Source of the DNA: Polaromonas glacialis
Lineage (GTDB): Bacteria; Pseudomonadota; Gammaproteobacteria; Burkholderiales; Burkholderiaceae_C
Assembly (NCBI RefSeq): GCF_000709345.1
Contig: NZ_KL448325.1
Span: 186,001-250,000, forward strand
Length of the DNA stretch: 64,000 nucleotides
Reading direction: 5' to 3'
Below the pieces are notes generated by a model. The model saw only the letters and a list, made by a program, of their open reading frames with translations. It was not told where the DNA came from and did not search any database. Shown in pieces: positions 1-10,270 of the stretch (within the stretch, counting starts at the first letter, position 1; every line of letters begins with the position of its first letter). The position numbers and the translations under genes were made by a program.

Positions 1-46
1 TGGCAGTTGAGATCAGTTCCCTGTTGCTGCACCAGGCTGGCCTGAC

Positions 47-144
47 CTTACACAGAAGTCAGTAAGTTAGAAGACACAAGATCCATATTTTATAAGAGTA
101 AAACAGGGCATTTTTGTCCGCTAAGTTTCTGACTGCTGAGTAAG
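47..144. repeat. 98-bp MITE, copy 1
   Basis: A 98-bp non-coding element with imperfect terminal inverted repeats of about 24 bp (20 of 24 matching). The left end begins CTTACACAGAAGTCAG and the right end, read inwards on the other strand, begins CTTACTCAGCAGTCAG. A second copy of the same length lies inverted at 34013-34110, where it splits a kinase gene. I see no clear target duplication. The element carries no gene, so it must be moved by a transposase encoded elsewhere. Its ends match none of the IS ends I could define in the window. Confidence 0.75.
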
Positions 145-301
145 GTTTTGACGTGAAAACGCACGCGCTTCCAGCGCGCATGTTCGCAAATTAGGGCGGG
201 CCAGTAATCAAACTGAGGTGCCCATCGAATTTCGTCTTCAGCGTGTCGCACTTATAACGCCAGGGATTGCTAAGGATGTGGCCAAAAATAACTTCCCGAG
301 C

Positions 302-1521
302 TCAGCCATTGGCCGGAACGGCCCGGTAGTTCCAGCGGGGCAGATGCACATCGAAGACGATGCGCATGTTTGCCAAGAAGTCTGCTGCGACTTTTTTGCC
401 TTTGACGTAGACCCCGCCAAGCACCTCGGCCGTCACCTTCAGACCGGTGGTCGTTTGGGCCTTTGCCATGAACTGCCGGGCGATCTCCACCGTGTGGAAC
501 GTTACGCCCTGGCAGGCACGCGTCACATGGGCAAACAGGCGGTGCTCGATCGGGTTATGTTATGAGCAGTACGGCGGGTAGTGCGCGATGCGGATCTCCA
601 GCCCAAGGCGATCCGCCAAGTCCTGCAACGCCTGCTTGAACACATGGCGGTTCGACGCGTTGGAGCCGCCCCCGTCGCACAGCAGCAACAGCCCCTTGGC
701 ATCGGGGTAGTGTTTGCAGCCGTGCTGGCTCCACCAGTGCGCAATGCAGGCGCAGCACAACTCGCTCGTCTCCGTGCTCGTGTTCAGGTGCATGTGACCC
801 TCGTTGCGCGCCAAGTCATACAGCCCGTGCGGGATCAGCTTGCCTTGTCCTGCGCTTGGGAAATCATGATCAAACGTTTGCACTTGCACTTGCGCCTGCG
901 TGTGGGTCTGGCCCTCGCGGGCGAAATTGCCGATCAGCTCCTTTTTCTTCGTGTCGATGCTGAGCACAGGCTCGCCCTTGGCCAGATACTCCGCTTTAAT
1001 TTGGCCTATGTTTTCGAACTGCGCGTTGCGATCCGGATGCGCGCCCATCGACTTTTTCTTGCCCGCCTTGCGCGTACCCAGCCCGTGCTTTTTGAGCAGC
1101 TTTCGCACCACGTGGCGGCTCGCCGGCGTGCCCATGGAGGCCAAGCGCCGGCTGATCTCGCGTCGGGAAAGGTTCGTCCACAGCACGCCCTGGCGCATCG
1201 GATCGCCTGCCGTGAACTCGGCCAGCAGCGCGAGAAAATTCTCCTCAAGCGCAGCGGTACTGGCAATCAGCTGCCTGCGTCCACCGCCTTTTTTCGAACC
1301 CGGCCCGGCGCCAGATCAACGGGCAGCGCCAGTTCTGTCAAACCTCTGCGCACCGTCTTGGCGTCCAGGCCAAACAAACCCGCGATGGCGCTGATGCCCC
1401 CGTTGCCGAGCTTGGCCGCCTCAACCGCCGCGTAGCGCCGACGATCCTTTTCCGACAGCGTTGCGAACAGCCGCTTCATCTGTACCTCAATGTCTGGCCT
1501 GTAACCCGTCTGTGTGCTCAT
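302..1521 (-). mobile_element. ISAzo13-type transposase, two-frame and nonsense-interrupted
   Basis: A DDE transposase of the ISAzo13 family read on the minus strand in three pieces. Residues 1-84 (1521 to 1267) carry the helix-turn-helix region (AIAGLFGLDAKTVRRGL). The catalytic part follows in the -1 frame (to 560), with LSIDTKKKELIGNF, LLLCDGGGSNASN and then the C-terminal HNPIEHRLF block. The frames change at a run of six A followed by G (1288-1294 on the plus strand), a classical A-AAA-AAG slippery heptamer, so the first break may be programmed rather than decay. The second break is an in-frame TAA at 560-562 between YPPYCS and HNPIEH; reading continues unshifted to 302, so this copy is probably inactive. 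I did not find convincing terminal repeats. Confidence 0.8.
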
Positions 1522-1749
1522 CGCTGGATTTTATGTAGCCTGGCCTGATTCTTCAAAAACCAATCGGGCAACGCCCAATTTTGATCAGGTATGGGAAGTT
1601 ATTCCTGGCCGCATCCTCAGCAGCATGCTTGCTGATCCAGTTCTCGAAGAATTGAACTGGCGAGCTGTTGTCTAGCGGTAGTTTGTTAAATCCAAAGATA
1701 AATTTTGATTCCTTGGCTGGCGTTCAAGGCGCCGAGCAGCGCGGCGAGT

Positions 1750-3118
1750 TCAACCGGCAGGGGCGCGCTGGCACAGGCTGACTACCCGAGGCACGGACAA
1801 ATTGTTGAACGGGTCGCGCCGCTGGCCCATGAGCCACTCTACCAGTGACTCCTCGGCCGGCGAGCTCGGCGGCGTGAACGGCAGCTTGTCAATGACGACG
1901 TGCTTGCACAAGGAGCCTGGCAGGTCGATGCCTTCGCCAAAGGACTGCAGGCCGAAAATGATTGCGCGCGCAGGCCGTGCTCCCTGAGCAGCTCGGTGCG
2001 CGAGCGCACGCCCTGGACCAGCACCTGATTCACAAGTTCTGGGGCAGTGCGCCATGGCATGCCTGCATTTTCTGTATGGAGGTGAACAGCACCAGCTGAC
2101 CATGCCGATGCCCGCGCAGCAGCGCCGGCAGCATGTCGCACAGCTCATCAGAAAATCCCGGGCTCCTGCGCAAATGCGTCATGCGCGCGATGCGCAGCTC
2201 GTCCTGCACGGCGTAGTCAGAGGGCGACACCACGACCAGGCTGCAGCGCCTGGGGAAGCGGTTCATGCCGCTCAGGCGGTCAAAAAAATCAAACCTGCCG
2301 CAGGCGGTCAAGGTGGCCGAGGTGCAGACAGCGGCGCTGACCTGATTCCACAGGTGCCTGGACAGCACTTGGGCCGCCGTCATCGGGCTGGCGCACAGCC
2401 CAAGTGTCCGGCGCGGTGCCGGCTGCGTTCTCGGCCCACTCGATCCATTGGGCCCACGGCACCCAGTCATGCGTGGCCCAGGCACTGAGCAGTTTGTCTA
2501 GGATGTCCAGGCGCTCCAGGTACACGCCGAGCTCGACGCCGGTATGGCTTTGCGCCTCGCCGCTGGGCAGGCGGATTCGCTACCGGGCACCACGCCTTCA
2601 ATCACGCTTTCCAGGCGGCTTTGGCAGACGTAGCGGGCCCGGCCCTTGAGGATGTTGAACGTCAGTTCGGGAATGATGCCCGCCAGGCGCGGCAGGTCCT
2701 TGTGGATGAGTTGCTCTTGCAGCGCCACGGTGGCGGTCGAGACAATCACGGTTTTCTTGAGCACCTCGGCCGCGACAAGGGCCGCCAGGCATTAAGCCAT
2801 CGTCTTACCCGTCCCGGTACCCGCTTCCAGTTGCGCCAAATGGTTGCCGCTGCGTTCTTCGTCTTCGGGCGTCTTGGCCGACAGGAACGTCAACAGGCAC
2901 GCCTGCATCATTGCGTACTGGCCTGGCCGGACGATGAAACCCGGCCAGTCAGCGGCAACCTCGCCGTAGAGCAGCTCCAGGCGGATGCGCGCCGCTTCGA
3001 GCTGCTCGGCACCGATCCCGTGCTCACACGCGTACGCGGGCACGACAGCAGGAAGCGACCCAAGGCCAGCGGCCGGCCGCGCTGGCGAAGCAGGGGTTGG
3101 CATTGCAAGCGAGCGCAT
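1750..3118 (-). pseudogene. decayed DinG-type ATP-dependent DNA helicase
   Basis: Several minus-strand frames together give a DinG/XPD-like superfamily 2 helicase. The N-terminal part (from 3118) ends with the Walker A segment QLEAGTGTGKT, followed after a frame change by VIVSTATVALQEQL and the Cys-containing ARYVCQSRLE of the Fe-S region. Further on come SAAVCTSATLT and FGLQSFGEGIDLPG, a diagnostic DinG block, then LPFTPPSSPAEE. At least three frame changes are needed, and the final GRLIR motif is missing, so the gene is dead and truncated at its 3' end, next to the ISAzo13 element. DinG normally unwinds DNA during repair; plasmid copies are sometimes linked to type IV CRISPR, but no such genes are seen here. 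Confidence 0.75.
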
Positions 3119-3519
3119 GGCCCTGATTGTGGATGACGATGCCCACAGCCCTCATGAAACACCAAAATTGACTCGGCAGGTGTTTGCCGTTCAAGCCGGG
3201 TATGAAGTTCATTGCGTTGAAATTGCGGGGGACAGGCAGAGTAGGGCAGCGCACAAGCTGGATTTCGCATTTGCAAGTCTTTGGTGCTGACCCACGTTGA
3301 CCGCAAGCCAGCAGTCTTGCATGGTGCAAGGCATGCTGGTGGGTTTCACCGTGCAACACAACCCAGTCAGGCTCCTGCACCCTCATGTGCGGTCCTGTTC
3401 GCCGAAAGCACGAACGGTGTCAAATGCACCGCTGCCTGCCATGCCAATGAAAAAATCCGCAGCATCCTGGGCGCCGTTCCCGATAAGATGGGCGCCTAGC
3501 CTCAGGTGGCTTTTCACTT
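3119..3519. other. 400-bp stretch without a recognisable gene
   Basis: Between the helicase relic and the KorB-like gene I see only short open frames. One plus-strand frame starts with a response-regulator-like ALIVDDDAH (about 3119-3145), but it does not continue as a receiver domain. The last 30 bases contain an AGGTGG ribosome binding site for the next gene. Confidence 0.4.
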
Positions 3520-4608
3520 ATGACCAACGACGACCTTTTTCCCTTTTCAGCCCAGCAGGCCCCCCGGCCCGTCATTTCCATCAAGCCTAAAGCCCGCCTG
3601 CCCGAAGCGACTCGGGCCAGCCTGCGCGCGGCCATCGCCCAGCCAGGCGAGGCGCTGCGCCTTCGCCTGAGTGACATCGACGAGGACCCGCACCAGCCTC
3701 GCACCGTCTTTGATGCGGCCGAGCTGCAAAGCATGGCCGACAGCATCCAGGCCCATGGCGTGGTCCAACCCATCGTGGTCCGCCCGCCTGTGAACGGACG
3801 CTATCTGCTGGCCTTTGGCGCGCGCCGCCTGCGCGCGTCCCGGCTTGCCGAGGTGCCGGACATTCCTGCGGTGATTCGTCCGGCGGGCTCGGGCGACTTT
3901 GCCGAGCAGCTCGTTGAGAACCAGCAGCGCGCCGACCTCTCCAACTCTGACCTGGCTGCGGCCATCGCGCGGCTGGTGGGCGAAGGCGCGAGCACCAAAG
4001 ACATCGCCGCGCTGTGCGCGCTCAAGGACTACCAGGTCGCTGCCTTTCGGCAGGCGGGCAACTTCCCGCCCGAGCTCGCGTCTCGCCTGGACACATCCGA
4101 CATGCGCGCGCTCTATGACCTGTACCGCCAGTGGGGCAAGACGCCAAGAGAGGTCGTGGCCGCCTTGCCGGAGGAGGGCGTGTTCATCAGCGTGACCGAG
4201 GCCAGGCGCATCATTGGCGCGATCACCGGCAAGCCCACCGGCTCCATTGTGCTCGAGCGCGTTCGGGCGCAGGCTGCGTTTGAGCAGAGCAGCGAGACGC
4301 TTCCAGGCGGTGAGCCCAACACACCACCCCCGGTGCGCGAGCCTTCCCCGGAAAAACCCATCCCACCCATCGAGGAGCCGCCTACGCCAGAAGACTTGCC
4401 AGTGCAGGCTAGGTCTAAAGTGGCCCCGGGTACTGTGCAGGCGCCTGGAACCGGTGCGCCCGTGTTCCTCGTCGCTGCGCGCGACGGGCGCAGCGGCCAG
4501 CTGGTGGTGGACAGGTGGGCCAAGCGGGCAGGGTGGGCGCTTGTCCTTTACGCCACCGGCGAGGAGGAAGTGGACGCTACGCAGCTGCGGATCGTTCGTA
4601 TCGAGTAA
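3520..4608 (+). CDS. KorB-like ParB-family partition/transcription repressor
   Basis: A 362-residue DNA-binding protein of the ParB/KorB family, which binds operator or centromere sites and both segregates plasmids and represses plasmid promoters. The ParB N-terminal domain starts near residue 45 (DEDPHQPRTVFD) with the two hallmark boxes FGARRLRAS and ENQQRADLS. A helix-turn-helix region follows (STKDIAALCALKDYQVAAF). A proline-rich linker at about 265-310 leads to an SH3-like tail (SGQLVVDRWAKRAG) resembling the KorB C-terminal dimerisation domain. The start is supported by AGGTGG about 10 bases upstream. No ParA gene lies beside it, which fits a global regulator more than a complete partition cassette. 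I searched by eye for RK2-type O-B sites and found none. The family is sure; the exact role is inferred. Confidence 0.88.
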   Translation: MTNDDLFPFSAQQAPRPVISIKPKARLPEATRASLRAAIAQPGEALRLRLSDIDEDPHQPRTVFDAAELQSMADSIQAHGVVQPIVVRPPVNGRYLLAFGARRLRASRLAEVPDIPAVIRPAGSGDFAEQLVENQQRADLSNSDLAAAIARLVGEGASTKDIAALCALKDYQVAAFRQAGNFPPELASRLDTSDMRALYDLYRQWGKTPREVVAALPEEGVFISVTEARRIIGAITGKPTGSIVLERVRAQAAFEQSSETLPGGEPNTPPPVREPSPEKPIPPIEEPPTPEDLPVQARSKVAPGTVQAPGTGAPVFLVAARDGRSGQLVVDRWAKRAGWALVLYATGEEEVDATQLRIVRIE

Positions 4609-4831
4609 ACCAGGGGACGGCCATATGCCTTGTTAGACTACTGCGCCCTTTCAAGCAATAACCGGCCAGCGCTTTCGACTGGGACTTTCAGAGGTTTATG
4701 GAACCGATTGGTAACGAACAGGCATCGCTCGATGCATCTTCAGTCACATCTGACCAGCAGGTGGCCAAAAGTTTTTTGCTACTAGTGCTAATTTGTTAAA
4801 ATATGAGCACATATAGCATCAGGAGAATTTC
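4609..4831. promoter_or_regulatory. leader of the Xre/RES operon
   Basis: This AT-richer leader holds a loose inverted pair GTGC/GCAC around 4790-4812 and a possible promoter (TTGCTA, then TAAAAT about 15 bases on). AGGAGAAT precedes the antitoxin ATG. Xre/RES operons are normally autorepressed at such sites. The assignment rests on position only. Confidence 0.35.
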
Positions 4832-5428
4832 ATGCAGGTGCAGTTCGCAATCGACATCGACCCCAGTAGGGCGGCTCGCGTCACAGACAGCGACATCAAA
4901 GATGTCCAGCGCTTGATGGCCAGCGTGGTGGACATCGCCTTGAGCCTGCGGCCAGCCCGACGCCAGGACAAGCGCGATCAACTGGTGGCCCTGCTGCTTG
5001 AGGACGCCCCGCTCAGGCCGCTCGATGTCAAGCGCGCCATGCTTGAGGCAAGGGCATTAAGTGCAGTGCGGGACGGCACGGAGTGGCTCACGGCTACCGA
5101 GGTCGCCAAACACGCCAACCTGGGCTTGGCCAACCCCATAGCAACCATCAGTCGTTGGAAGCAGCAGCGCCGGATTTTCGCGCTGCACTCGGGCGGAAAA
5201 GACTACTACCCGCGGTATGCGCTGGGTACGGACTTTCATCCGTTGCCGGTGATCAAAGACATTATGGCCGTGCTGCCCAGCCATGACCCCGACCTGCTGG
5301 CCGCCTGGTTCGACAGCACTTCGCGCTTTCTTGGCGGCAAACGCCCGCGCGAACTCATGGCTACCGCGCCGGCCAAGGTCCTCGCGTGCGCGCGCAACAT
5401 GATCGAGGTTCAGGAGAACCACGGTTGA
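4832..5428 (+). CDS. Xre/MbcA/ParS-type antitoxin of a RES system
   Basis: A 198-residue protein predicted to neutralise the RES toxin encoded next and to repress the operon. The middle (about residues 80-110, TATEVAKHANLG then ISRWKQQRRIF) looks like a helix-turn-helix. The C-terminal part (VIKDIMAVLPSHDPDLLAAW to the end) is the DUF2384-type toxin-binding domain, with FLGGKRPREL matching the usual conserved block. AGGAG precedes the ATG by about 7 bases. Its TGA stop at 5426-5428 overlaps the TTG start of the toxin, so translation of the pair is coupled. N-terminal residues 1-80 are longer than in many ParS proteins. Confidence 0.85.
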   Translation: MQVQFAIDIDPSRAARVTDSDIKDVQRLMASVVDIALSLRPARRQDKRDQLVALLLEDAPLRPLDVKRAMLEARALSAVRDGTEWLTATEVAKHANLGLANPIATISRWKQQRRIFALHSGGKDYYPRYALGTDFHPLPVIKDIMAVLPSHDPDLLAAWFDSTSRFLGGKRPRELMATAPAKVLACARNMIEVQENHG

Positions 5429-6075
5429 GCTGGTTCGATGAGGCCCTGGCTGACGGTCGCCTGAAGCCGCCGAAGGTCAGCATGCTCGACTTGGACTTGT
5501 CCCTGCTGTGGCGCGTTTACCCCGAAAAGTACGGCGTGGGCGGTTTCAATGGGACTGCGCTGGGTAACGCGCGGTTTTCTCCGCTGAGCATCGCCGGCGC
5601 GGTCGTGCCGGCCTTGTACGCGGGCGGCACGCTGGACGTCGCGCTCATGGAAACCGTCTGGCACGATGTGCCCACCGCATCAGAGGGATTTCATCTGGTG
5701 CTCAACGAGTCGACCGAGACGCGTCGCGTGGGCTCTTTGAAGCCTTCCATGCCACTGAGGCTGGTCGATCTGACAACGGTCGGCTTACGACGCTTGGGAC
5801 TCGCCCGCTCTGACGTCATCGACAGCGACCCGTCGGAATACCCGCTCACCAGGCAACTGGCGGCTTGGCTGTACGAGAATAAGCCGCAGGCCCAGGGCAT
5901 CTGCTGGACCTCGCGCCAGTTCGACGAGGGCAAGGCCGTAGTGCTGTTCGAGCCGCGGATGAGCTCGGTCAAACTGGTGCCAGAAACGAAGGATGAGATC
6001 TTTACCGACGGACCACATCTGGAGGCAGTGTTGACCCTTGCCGAGCGCCTGGGGGCCGCCGTCATCGTTCGCTGA
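5425..6075 (+). CDS. RES-domain toxin (NAD-targeting)
   Basis: A 216-residue RES-domain protein. Characterised members degrade NAD+ or ADP-ribosylate a host enzyme, stopping growth when the antitoxin is lost. The Arg/Tyr-containing LLWRVYPEKYGVGG is at about residues 26-40, the conserved Glu lies in DVALMETVWHDV, and the conserved Ser lies in GICWTSRQFDEG. I choose the TTG at 5425 because it overlaps the antitoxin stop, has AGGAG (5412-5416) at the right distance, and an upstream ATG would overlap the antitoxin by 40 bases. The pair is intact and may stabilise the plasmid. Confidence 0.87.
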   Translation: MSWFDEALADGRLKPPKVSMLDLDLSLLWRVYPEKYGVGGFNGTALGNARFSPLSIAGAVVPALYAGGTLDVALMETVWHDVPTASEGFHLVLNESTETRRVGSLKPSMPLRLVDLTTVGLRRLGLARSDVIDSDPSEYPLTRQLAAWLYENKPQAQGICWTSRQFDEGKAVVLFEPRMSSVKLVPETKDEIFTDGPHLEAVLTLAERLGAAVIVR

Positions 6076-6434
6076 TTCGCGTTTTTGAGTTCACAGCGTG
6101 CAGCGCCGGAAAGGGCATGAGTGGCAGTCCAATGTGCAGCACGGCTTCGCCGCAAAAGTATTGCCAGTAGACGCCCACGCTTAACGCTGTGGTGCGCTCG
6201 ATTGCCCAGCGAGGTGGATTTCTGGGAAGAAAGCACGATGGCAAGCCGGGTGCAAGAACAATTTGGTGGGTATGCAGGAGATTGCCGTCTTCGTCGAGGG
6301 TGCTCGTTATCCCGGCAGCTCAACGATGGGTGACTTAATGGAATGGTCGCCCCGCCCCAAAATGGGACCTGAAAGTGCCGAAATGCCAAGAATGAAACTT
6401 CCATTAACGCCTTCTGGATTTCGACTAAAATTTT
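6076..6434. other. 360-bp stretch without a recognisable gene
   Basis: Only short unsupported frames lie between the RES toxin and the HipB operator region. Nothing resembles a known product on either strand. Confidence 0.4.
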
Positions 6435-6493
6435 ACCGATAGGTCATATTTCATTGTCTAAGTCGCTGTTTCTATTAGAATTTACCGATCGGT
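6435..6493. promoter_or_regulatory. paired palindromic operators before hipB
   Basis: Two related 10-bp palindromes lie 49 bp apart upstream of the hipB-like start: ACCGATAGGT (6435-6444, one mismatch) and ACCGATCGGT (6484-6493, perfect). Both sit in similar contexts (TTTTACCGAT and TTTACCGAT). HipB proteins bind several spaced operators cooperatively to repress hipBA, so these are good operator candidates. The sequence differs from the E. coli HipB site. Confidence 0.6.
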
Positions 6494-6512
6494 TTAATTG
6501 AGGACAGTATTC

Positions 6513-6758
6513 ATGGATTCCACAGACCTCAGAGCGGGCGTCACCATCTCGTCAACCGAGGAGCTGGGCCAGCTCTTGAAGCAGCATCGAAAGTCGCAGC
6601 AGATCACGCAGGCTACGCTTTCTGGCATGGCGAACTGGGGCGGGCGCTTTATTGGCGACGTCGAAAACGGAAAGCCGACTGTGCGGGCTCAGATGCTCTT
6701 TGACCTCATCGGCTGGCTGGGCCTGGAAATCGTAATCCGCAAGAAAGGTCCGAAATGA
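6513..6758 (+). CDS. HipB-like XRE antitoxin
   Basis: An 81-residue helix-turn-helix protein (from ATG 6513, with GAGGA 8 bases upstream). The XRE fold spans roughly residues 16-70: LGQLLKQHRKSQQITQATLS, then WGGRFIGDVENGKPTVRAQ. It is predicted to bind the palindromes upstream and to hold the HipA kinase inactive. Its stop overlaps the HipA start (ATGA at 6755-6758). An in-frame start 15 bases further upstream is possible but lacks a good ribosome site. Confidence 0.88.
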   Translation: MDSTDLRAGVTISSTEELGQLLKQHRKSQQITQATLSGMANWGGRFIGDVENGKPTVRAQMLFDLIGWLGLEIVIRKKGPK

Positions 6759-8044
6759 CCAGGGCGCTCGATGTGCTGGTGGACGGCAAGCTCATTGGCC
6801 ACCTTTATGACAAGGACCCGCTGGCCTTTGTGTATTCGGACGATGTCCTCAATGGCCTGTTGCGCTCGCCTTTTTCCAGCGTCATCGCCTTGGCGCCGGG
6901 CGACATCGCCACGCCTGCCGTTCTGGCTTACTTTGAAAACTTGTTGCCAGAGGGAGACCAGCGGCGAACGCTTGAAGAAAAGCACCACGCGACTTCGGTC
7001 TTTGGCTTGCTCTGGAGTGCAGGGTGGGACACTGTGGGGGCCATCGTTCTGCAACCCAGCGGATCGGACTCAAACATCCCCGCCTACGTCAAAAGCAGCT
7101 GGACTGAAATTGCACAAATCATTGCGGGCCATGGCGTGCCGCGAGAGTCTTCCAAAGCCTCCATTTCCGGGGCGCAATACAAGCTCCTGCTCTGCCTGGA
7201 CGGGCAAGCTAACCCGCTGCTGCCTGTGGGCTCCACCCCGTCGACGCACATACTCAAGCCTGACATTGAACGCACCGGACAGAAGATCTGGGCCTCCGCC
7301 ATCAACGAGACCATCATCATGCGCGCAGCCGGCAAATGTGGCCTGCCCATTGCCAACGTGGACTACGTCGCGGCCGTGAAGTCCTGCCTGGTCGAGCGCT
7401 ATGACCGACTGGCCAGAAACGGCGTGGTGATCCGGGTCCACCAATCCGACCTTTGCCAGCTTCTTAACACAGTATCAGGCGTCAAATACGAGGTCGACGG
7501 GGGACCGAGTTTTGCTGCTTGCTACGCGCGCGTCAAATCCCTCAGCGCGAATCCGCTCATCGACTGCGCCAACTTGCTCAAGTGGCTGTTTTTCAATCTC
7601 TACGTTGGCAACAACGACAGTCACGCCAAGAACGTCTCGATGCTCTCCACCAGCGATGGCGAGCGGCTCGCGCCGTTCTACGACTTGATGACTACCACTG
7701 TCTACCCCGGTTTTTCAACTCACTTTGCCTTCAGCATTGGCGGGACATTCAAGCCCGGTGAGATTGGCCCCGGTGAGTTGAAAGACCTCGCTGATTCGCT
7801 CAATGTGTCTGAAAAATACATGCTCAAGCTGGCCAAGGAAATGGCCGACCTGATCAATCCGGCCATCGAGGCGTCGATCCTGGAGCTTCAGGCCCATCTT
7901 GGTCACCCCGAAAAGACCATGGCTGAGCGTCTGAGCCATGAGGTAGCCAGCATTTGCAAAAAGCGCAGTGCCAGGTTTCTTGCCCGATCGGCCTCGCCTT
8001 TCCCAGATGTCGGCTCCACGGCAAAAGACAAACGCGTGTCGTGA
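6755..8044 (+). CDS. HipA-like Ser/Thr kinase toxin
   Basis: A 429-residue HipA-family kinase; E. coli HipA phosphorylates glutamyl-tRNA synthetase and causes persistence. The N-terminal beta domain is at residues 1-90 (FENLLPEGDQRR is the usual signature). The P-loop-like SISGAQYKLLL is at about 135-145, STHILKPD carries the ATP-binding Lys, and VERYDRL precedes the catalytic segment. LYVGNNDSHAKNVSML contains the catalytic Asp and Asn, and LAPFYDLM the metal-binding Asp. All key residues appear intact. The start overlaps hipB by 4 bases, giving the normal antitoxin-first order. Confidence 0.9.
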   Translation: MTRALDVLVDGKLIGHLYDKDPLAFVYSDDVLNGLLRSPFSSVIALAPGDIATPAVLAYFENLLPEGDQRRTLEEKHHATSVFGLLWSAGWDTVGAIVLQPSGSDSNIPAYVKSSWTEIAQIIAGHGVPRESSKASISGAQYKLLLCLDGQANPLLPVGSTPSTHILKPDIERTGQKIWASAINETIIMRAAGKCGLPIANVDYVAAVKSCLVERYDRLARNGVVIRVHQSDLCQLLNTVSGVKYEVDGGPSFAACYARVKSLSANPLIDCANLLKWLFFNLYVGNNDSHAKNVSMLSTSDGERLAPFYDLMTTTVYPGFSTHFAFSIGGTFKPGEIGPGELKDLADSLNVSEKYMLKLAKEMADLINPAIEASILELQAHLGHPEKTMAERLSHEVASICKKRSARFLARSASPFPDVGSTAKDKRVS

Positions 8045-10270
8045 ACCGGCTTGCCACGCGCTTGGACGTTTTCAATACAAAAAGGTCTGCCAGGCAGGTG
8101 TGATGTCCGTCAGTTAAGTATTCACTGGCGGCGTTTTTGTCGAGCACTCCGGTGAACGTATACGGAACCGGACACGCTGGCGAATCCTGCTGCGCCCCCG
8201 TCATTACCACGCCAACGAAAAAACCCACGCTGCAGCTTTATCTCCAGTGTGCCTTGACGGCCTCGCAAACGCACGACTTCGAAAATCCAGTTGACGAAAT
8301 CGTGGCATTCGCAGGCGAGGGCCTTGCCGCCGTGATGACCGCCAAATTCCCAAAAAGTCCTGGACAAGATCCAGTCGGTGCAGGTGCTGCTGCCTGCCAT
8401 CATCAGCATGGAATCGTGTCCGCCATCGCGTGGAATACGCAGTCGATGATCTTCGGGGTGAGCCACACGATCGGTCGGCACCAGAGCGCGTGTCTTGACC
8501 ACAAACTGTGTTGACGACTTCGCCGCAACGCAGGGCCCCGCAAGTAGAAATTCTCGAAGCCGTTGTACTCGTGGACGATGAACTCGCCGTTGCCGTGGTT
8601 CAGTCTTAATGCCGACATCGAACGGTTTGGAATCGTGATTCCGCAAACGAAAATACCAACGCTGACGATGCACATCATGACTTTGCGTGACCATGCACCC
8701 AGACCATCAAACCGATCCTTGGCACGAGCGTGGAGACACGACAAGCTGCCACTTGAATTATGGGATCCCGTGAGCGAACCAATCGGCATGCTATATCCGC
8801 CGTGCTGCCATGTTGGGCACCTGCAAGATCAGCGGACTCGCCAAGCTGGCGTAGAAGATCACTACGCAATTTCCACAGAGACTATGCGCGGCGCCAGAAT
8901 ACCGATGAGCTTCACCTGCAGGTGCTGGCCTGTGCAAAATTCTTTCCACCGTACCCCTGGAACTGGATCTGTCAGATGAACTTCAATACCCTGGCTCTCG
9001 GCTTGGGCGACGACCATCTCCAGCTCTGGAATCACCGCAGTCACGACGACATTTGCGCTCCACTCTAGAGCGTCGTGCTTGCGAAGCCGGCGCTCGTCCC
9101 TGCAGGTTAGCGAATGAGTCGTCGGGCACATTGGTGGCATTGGGAACACTTTCATGATCCGCTTTTAACCTACCCAGAGCACCACTGTCAACCTTGGATT
9201 CCGTCAGATTTTTCTGGCGCGAGAATTTGTGAATGAAGCCGCAGGGGTCAGCAACGCTTGCGCAGTCTACGCCGAGGACCATGGGGCCATGGGGCCATGG
9301 AGCCTCGGGCGCATTTGTCAAGGCGCCAAAAGCACGCGGGGCTTGGCGCGTGTAATGGCACGCAGGCAACAAACCGGCTTGACCATCGCACTGACGGACT
9401 GGTGCGGGCGATGCACGACCATTGGACGATCCAATTCGAACAGCAAAAAAACTCCCTTATTTCTGGGTAAACCAGTTAAAAAAATTGTTTTGGTCGTCAC
9501 AGCCTTTACTGGGGCGTGCGGCACTTTTTGTATGGCGTCAATAACCATCACCAACATGGTTTTTTGTGAAAAACAAATTTCATACCACACATTTGTCCGA
9601 CAAAGCGTGCAAATCCTGGCGCGGCGGCAAAACTAAACAGCGAAATGAAAACGGCCGCAAAAAACTTTCAAAAATCGCCTCTGAAAAACTTTTTCTGGCG
9701 GCGTTATCAGCATTTTTTTGTTTTTTTGAGCGCTACAGTCTTTGCAATGAATCGAAAAGCGTGCAGTGCCGAAAAGTTATAGCTTGCCAGCACCACACGT
9801 TGACGAAACAGATGCTTTCAAAAAGAAAGCACCAGCCCCTTGGCTGCGAAATGCTGTGGATTGCCCGGAATTTAGGCCCTGGACACCCCGCGCTTGCAGC
9901 CTCGGATTTTCCCATCAATGACTTGGAACTTCCTGATGAGACTCTCGACGATACCTGATCTGGCCAGTGGCCGCAACGCCCCTGTGCTGATTGATTGCTT
10001 TGGCCGCGAACGCGGCAGTGTGCATGGCCGGTGGCATTTGCACCGATGGGGCCGATCCACGGCGCAGCAGACACTGCACGCAAGCGTCGACCGGCGGCGC
10101 CGCAAGCCGCCGCGTCCGAGCGCGCAGCGCTAGAACCCACCCTTTCCGCAGCCCGGGAGTTCGCGCTCCCGCATCGCATTTGAAGCACCATTTTTGTCAG
10201 GTGCAGCACTGCTGCGCCCGCAAGGCGCCTGTCCATCCCATATTTGACCTTTCCTGAGCGAGGAGCTTGC
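8045..10270. other. 2.2-kb degenerate region, no supportable gene
   Basis: Neither strand gives a frame with recognisable domains or consistent ribosome sites. On the minus strand, pieces between 9155 and 8122 read like broken remains of one protein (for example VIPELEMVVAQAESQGIEVH, then VSVGIFVCGITIPNRSMSAL, then TDWILSRTFWEFGG), requiring several frame changes; I could not name it. The part from 9420 to 9990 is AT-rich and contains two small odd palindromes, ATTGGACGATCCAAT at 9421-9435 and TTTGTCCGACAAA around 9594-9606. The first resembles the repeated palindrome inside the following ParB-like gene. Confidence 0.45.

Noticed and set aside
3024..3386. 120-codon minus-strand ORF upstream of the helicase relic
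   Set aside because: No domain and partial overlap with the helicase frames; probably chance.
8122..8694. 190-codon minus-strand ORF
   Set aside because: Adjacent frames also look protein-like in patches and no single frame has a start, ribosome site or domain; treated as part of a degenerate region.
9276..9300. Tandem CCATGGGG units
   Set aside because: Short low-complexity repeat of about three units in a degenerate region; no CRISPR-like spacing or function evident.
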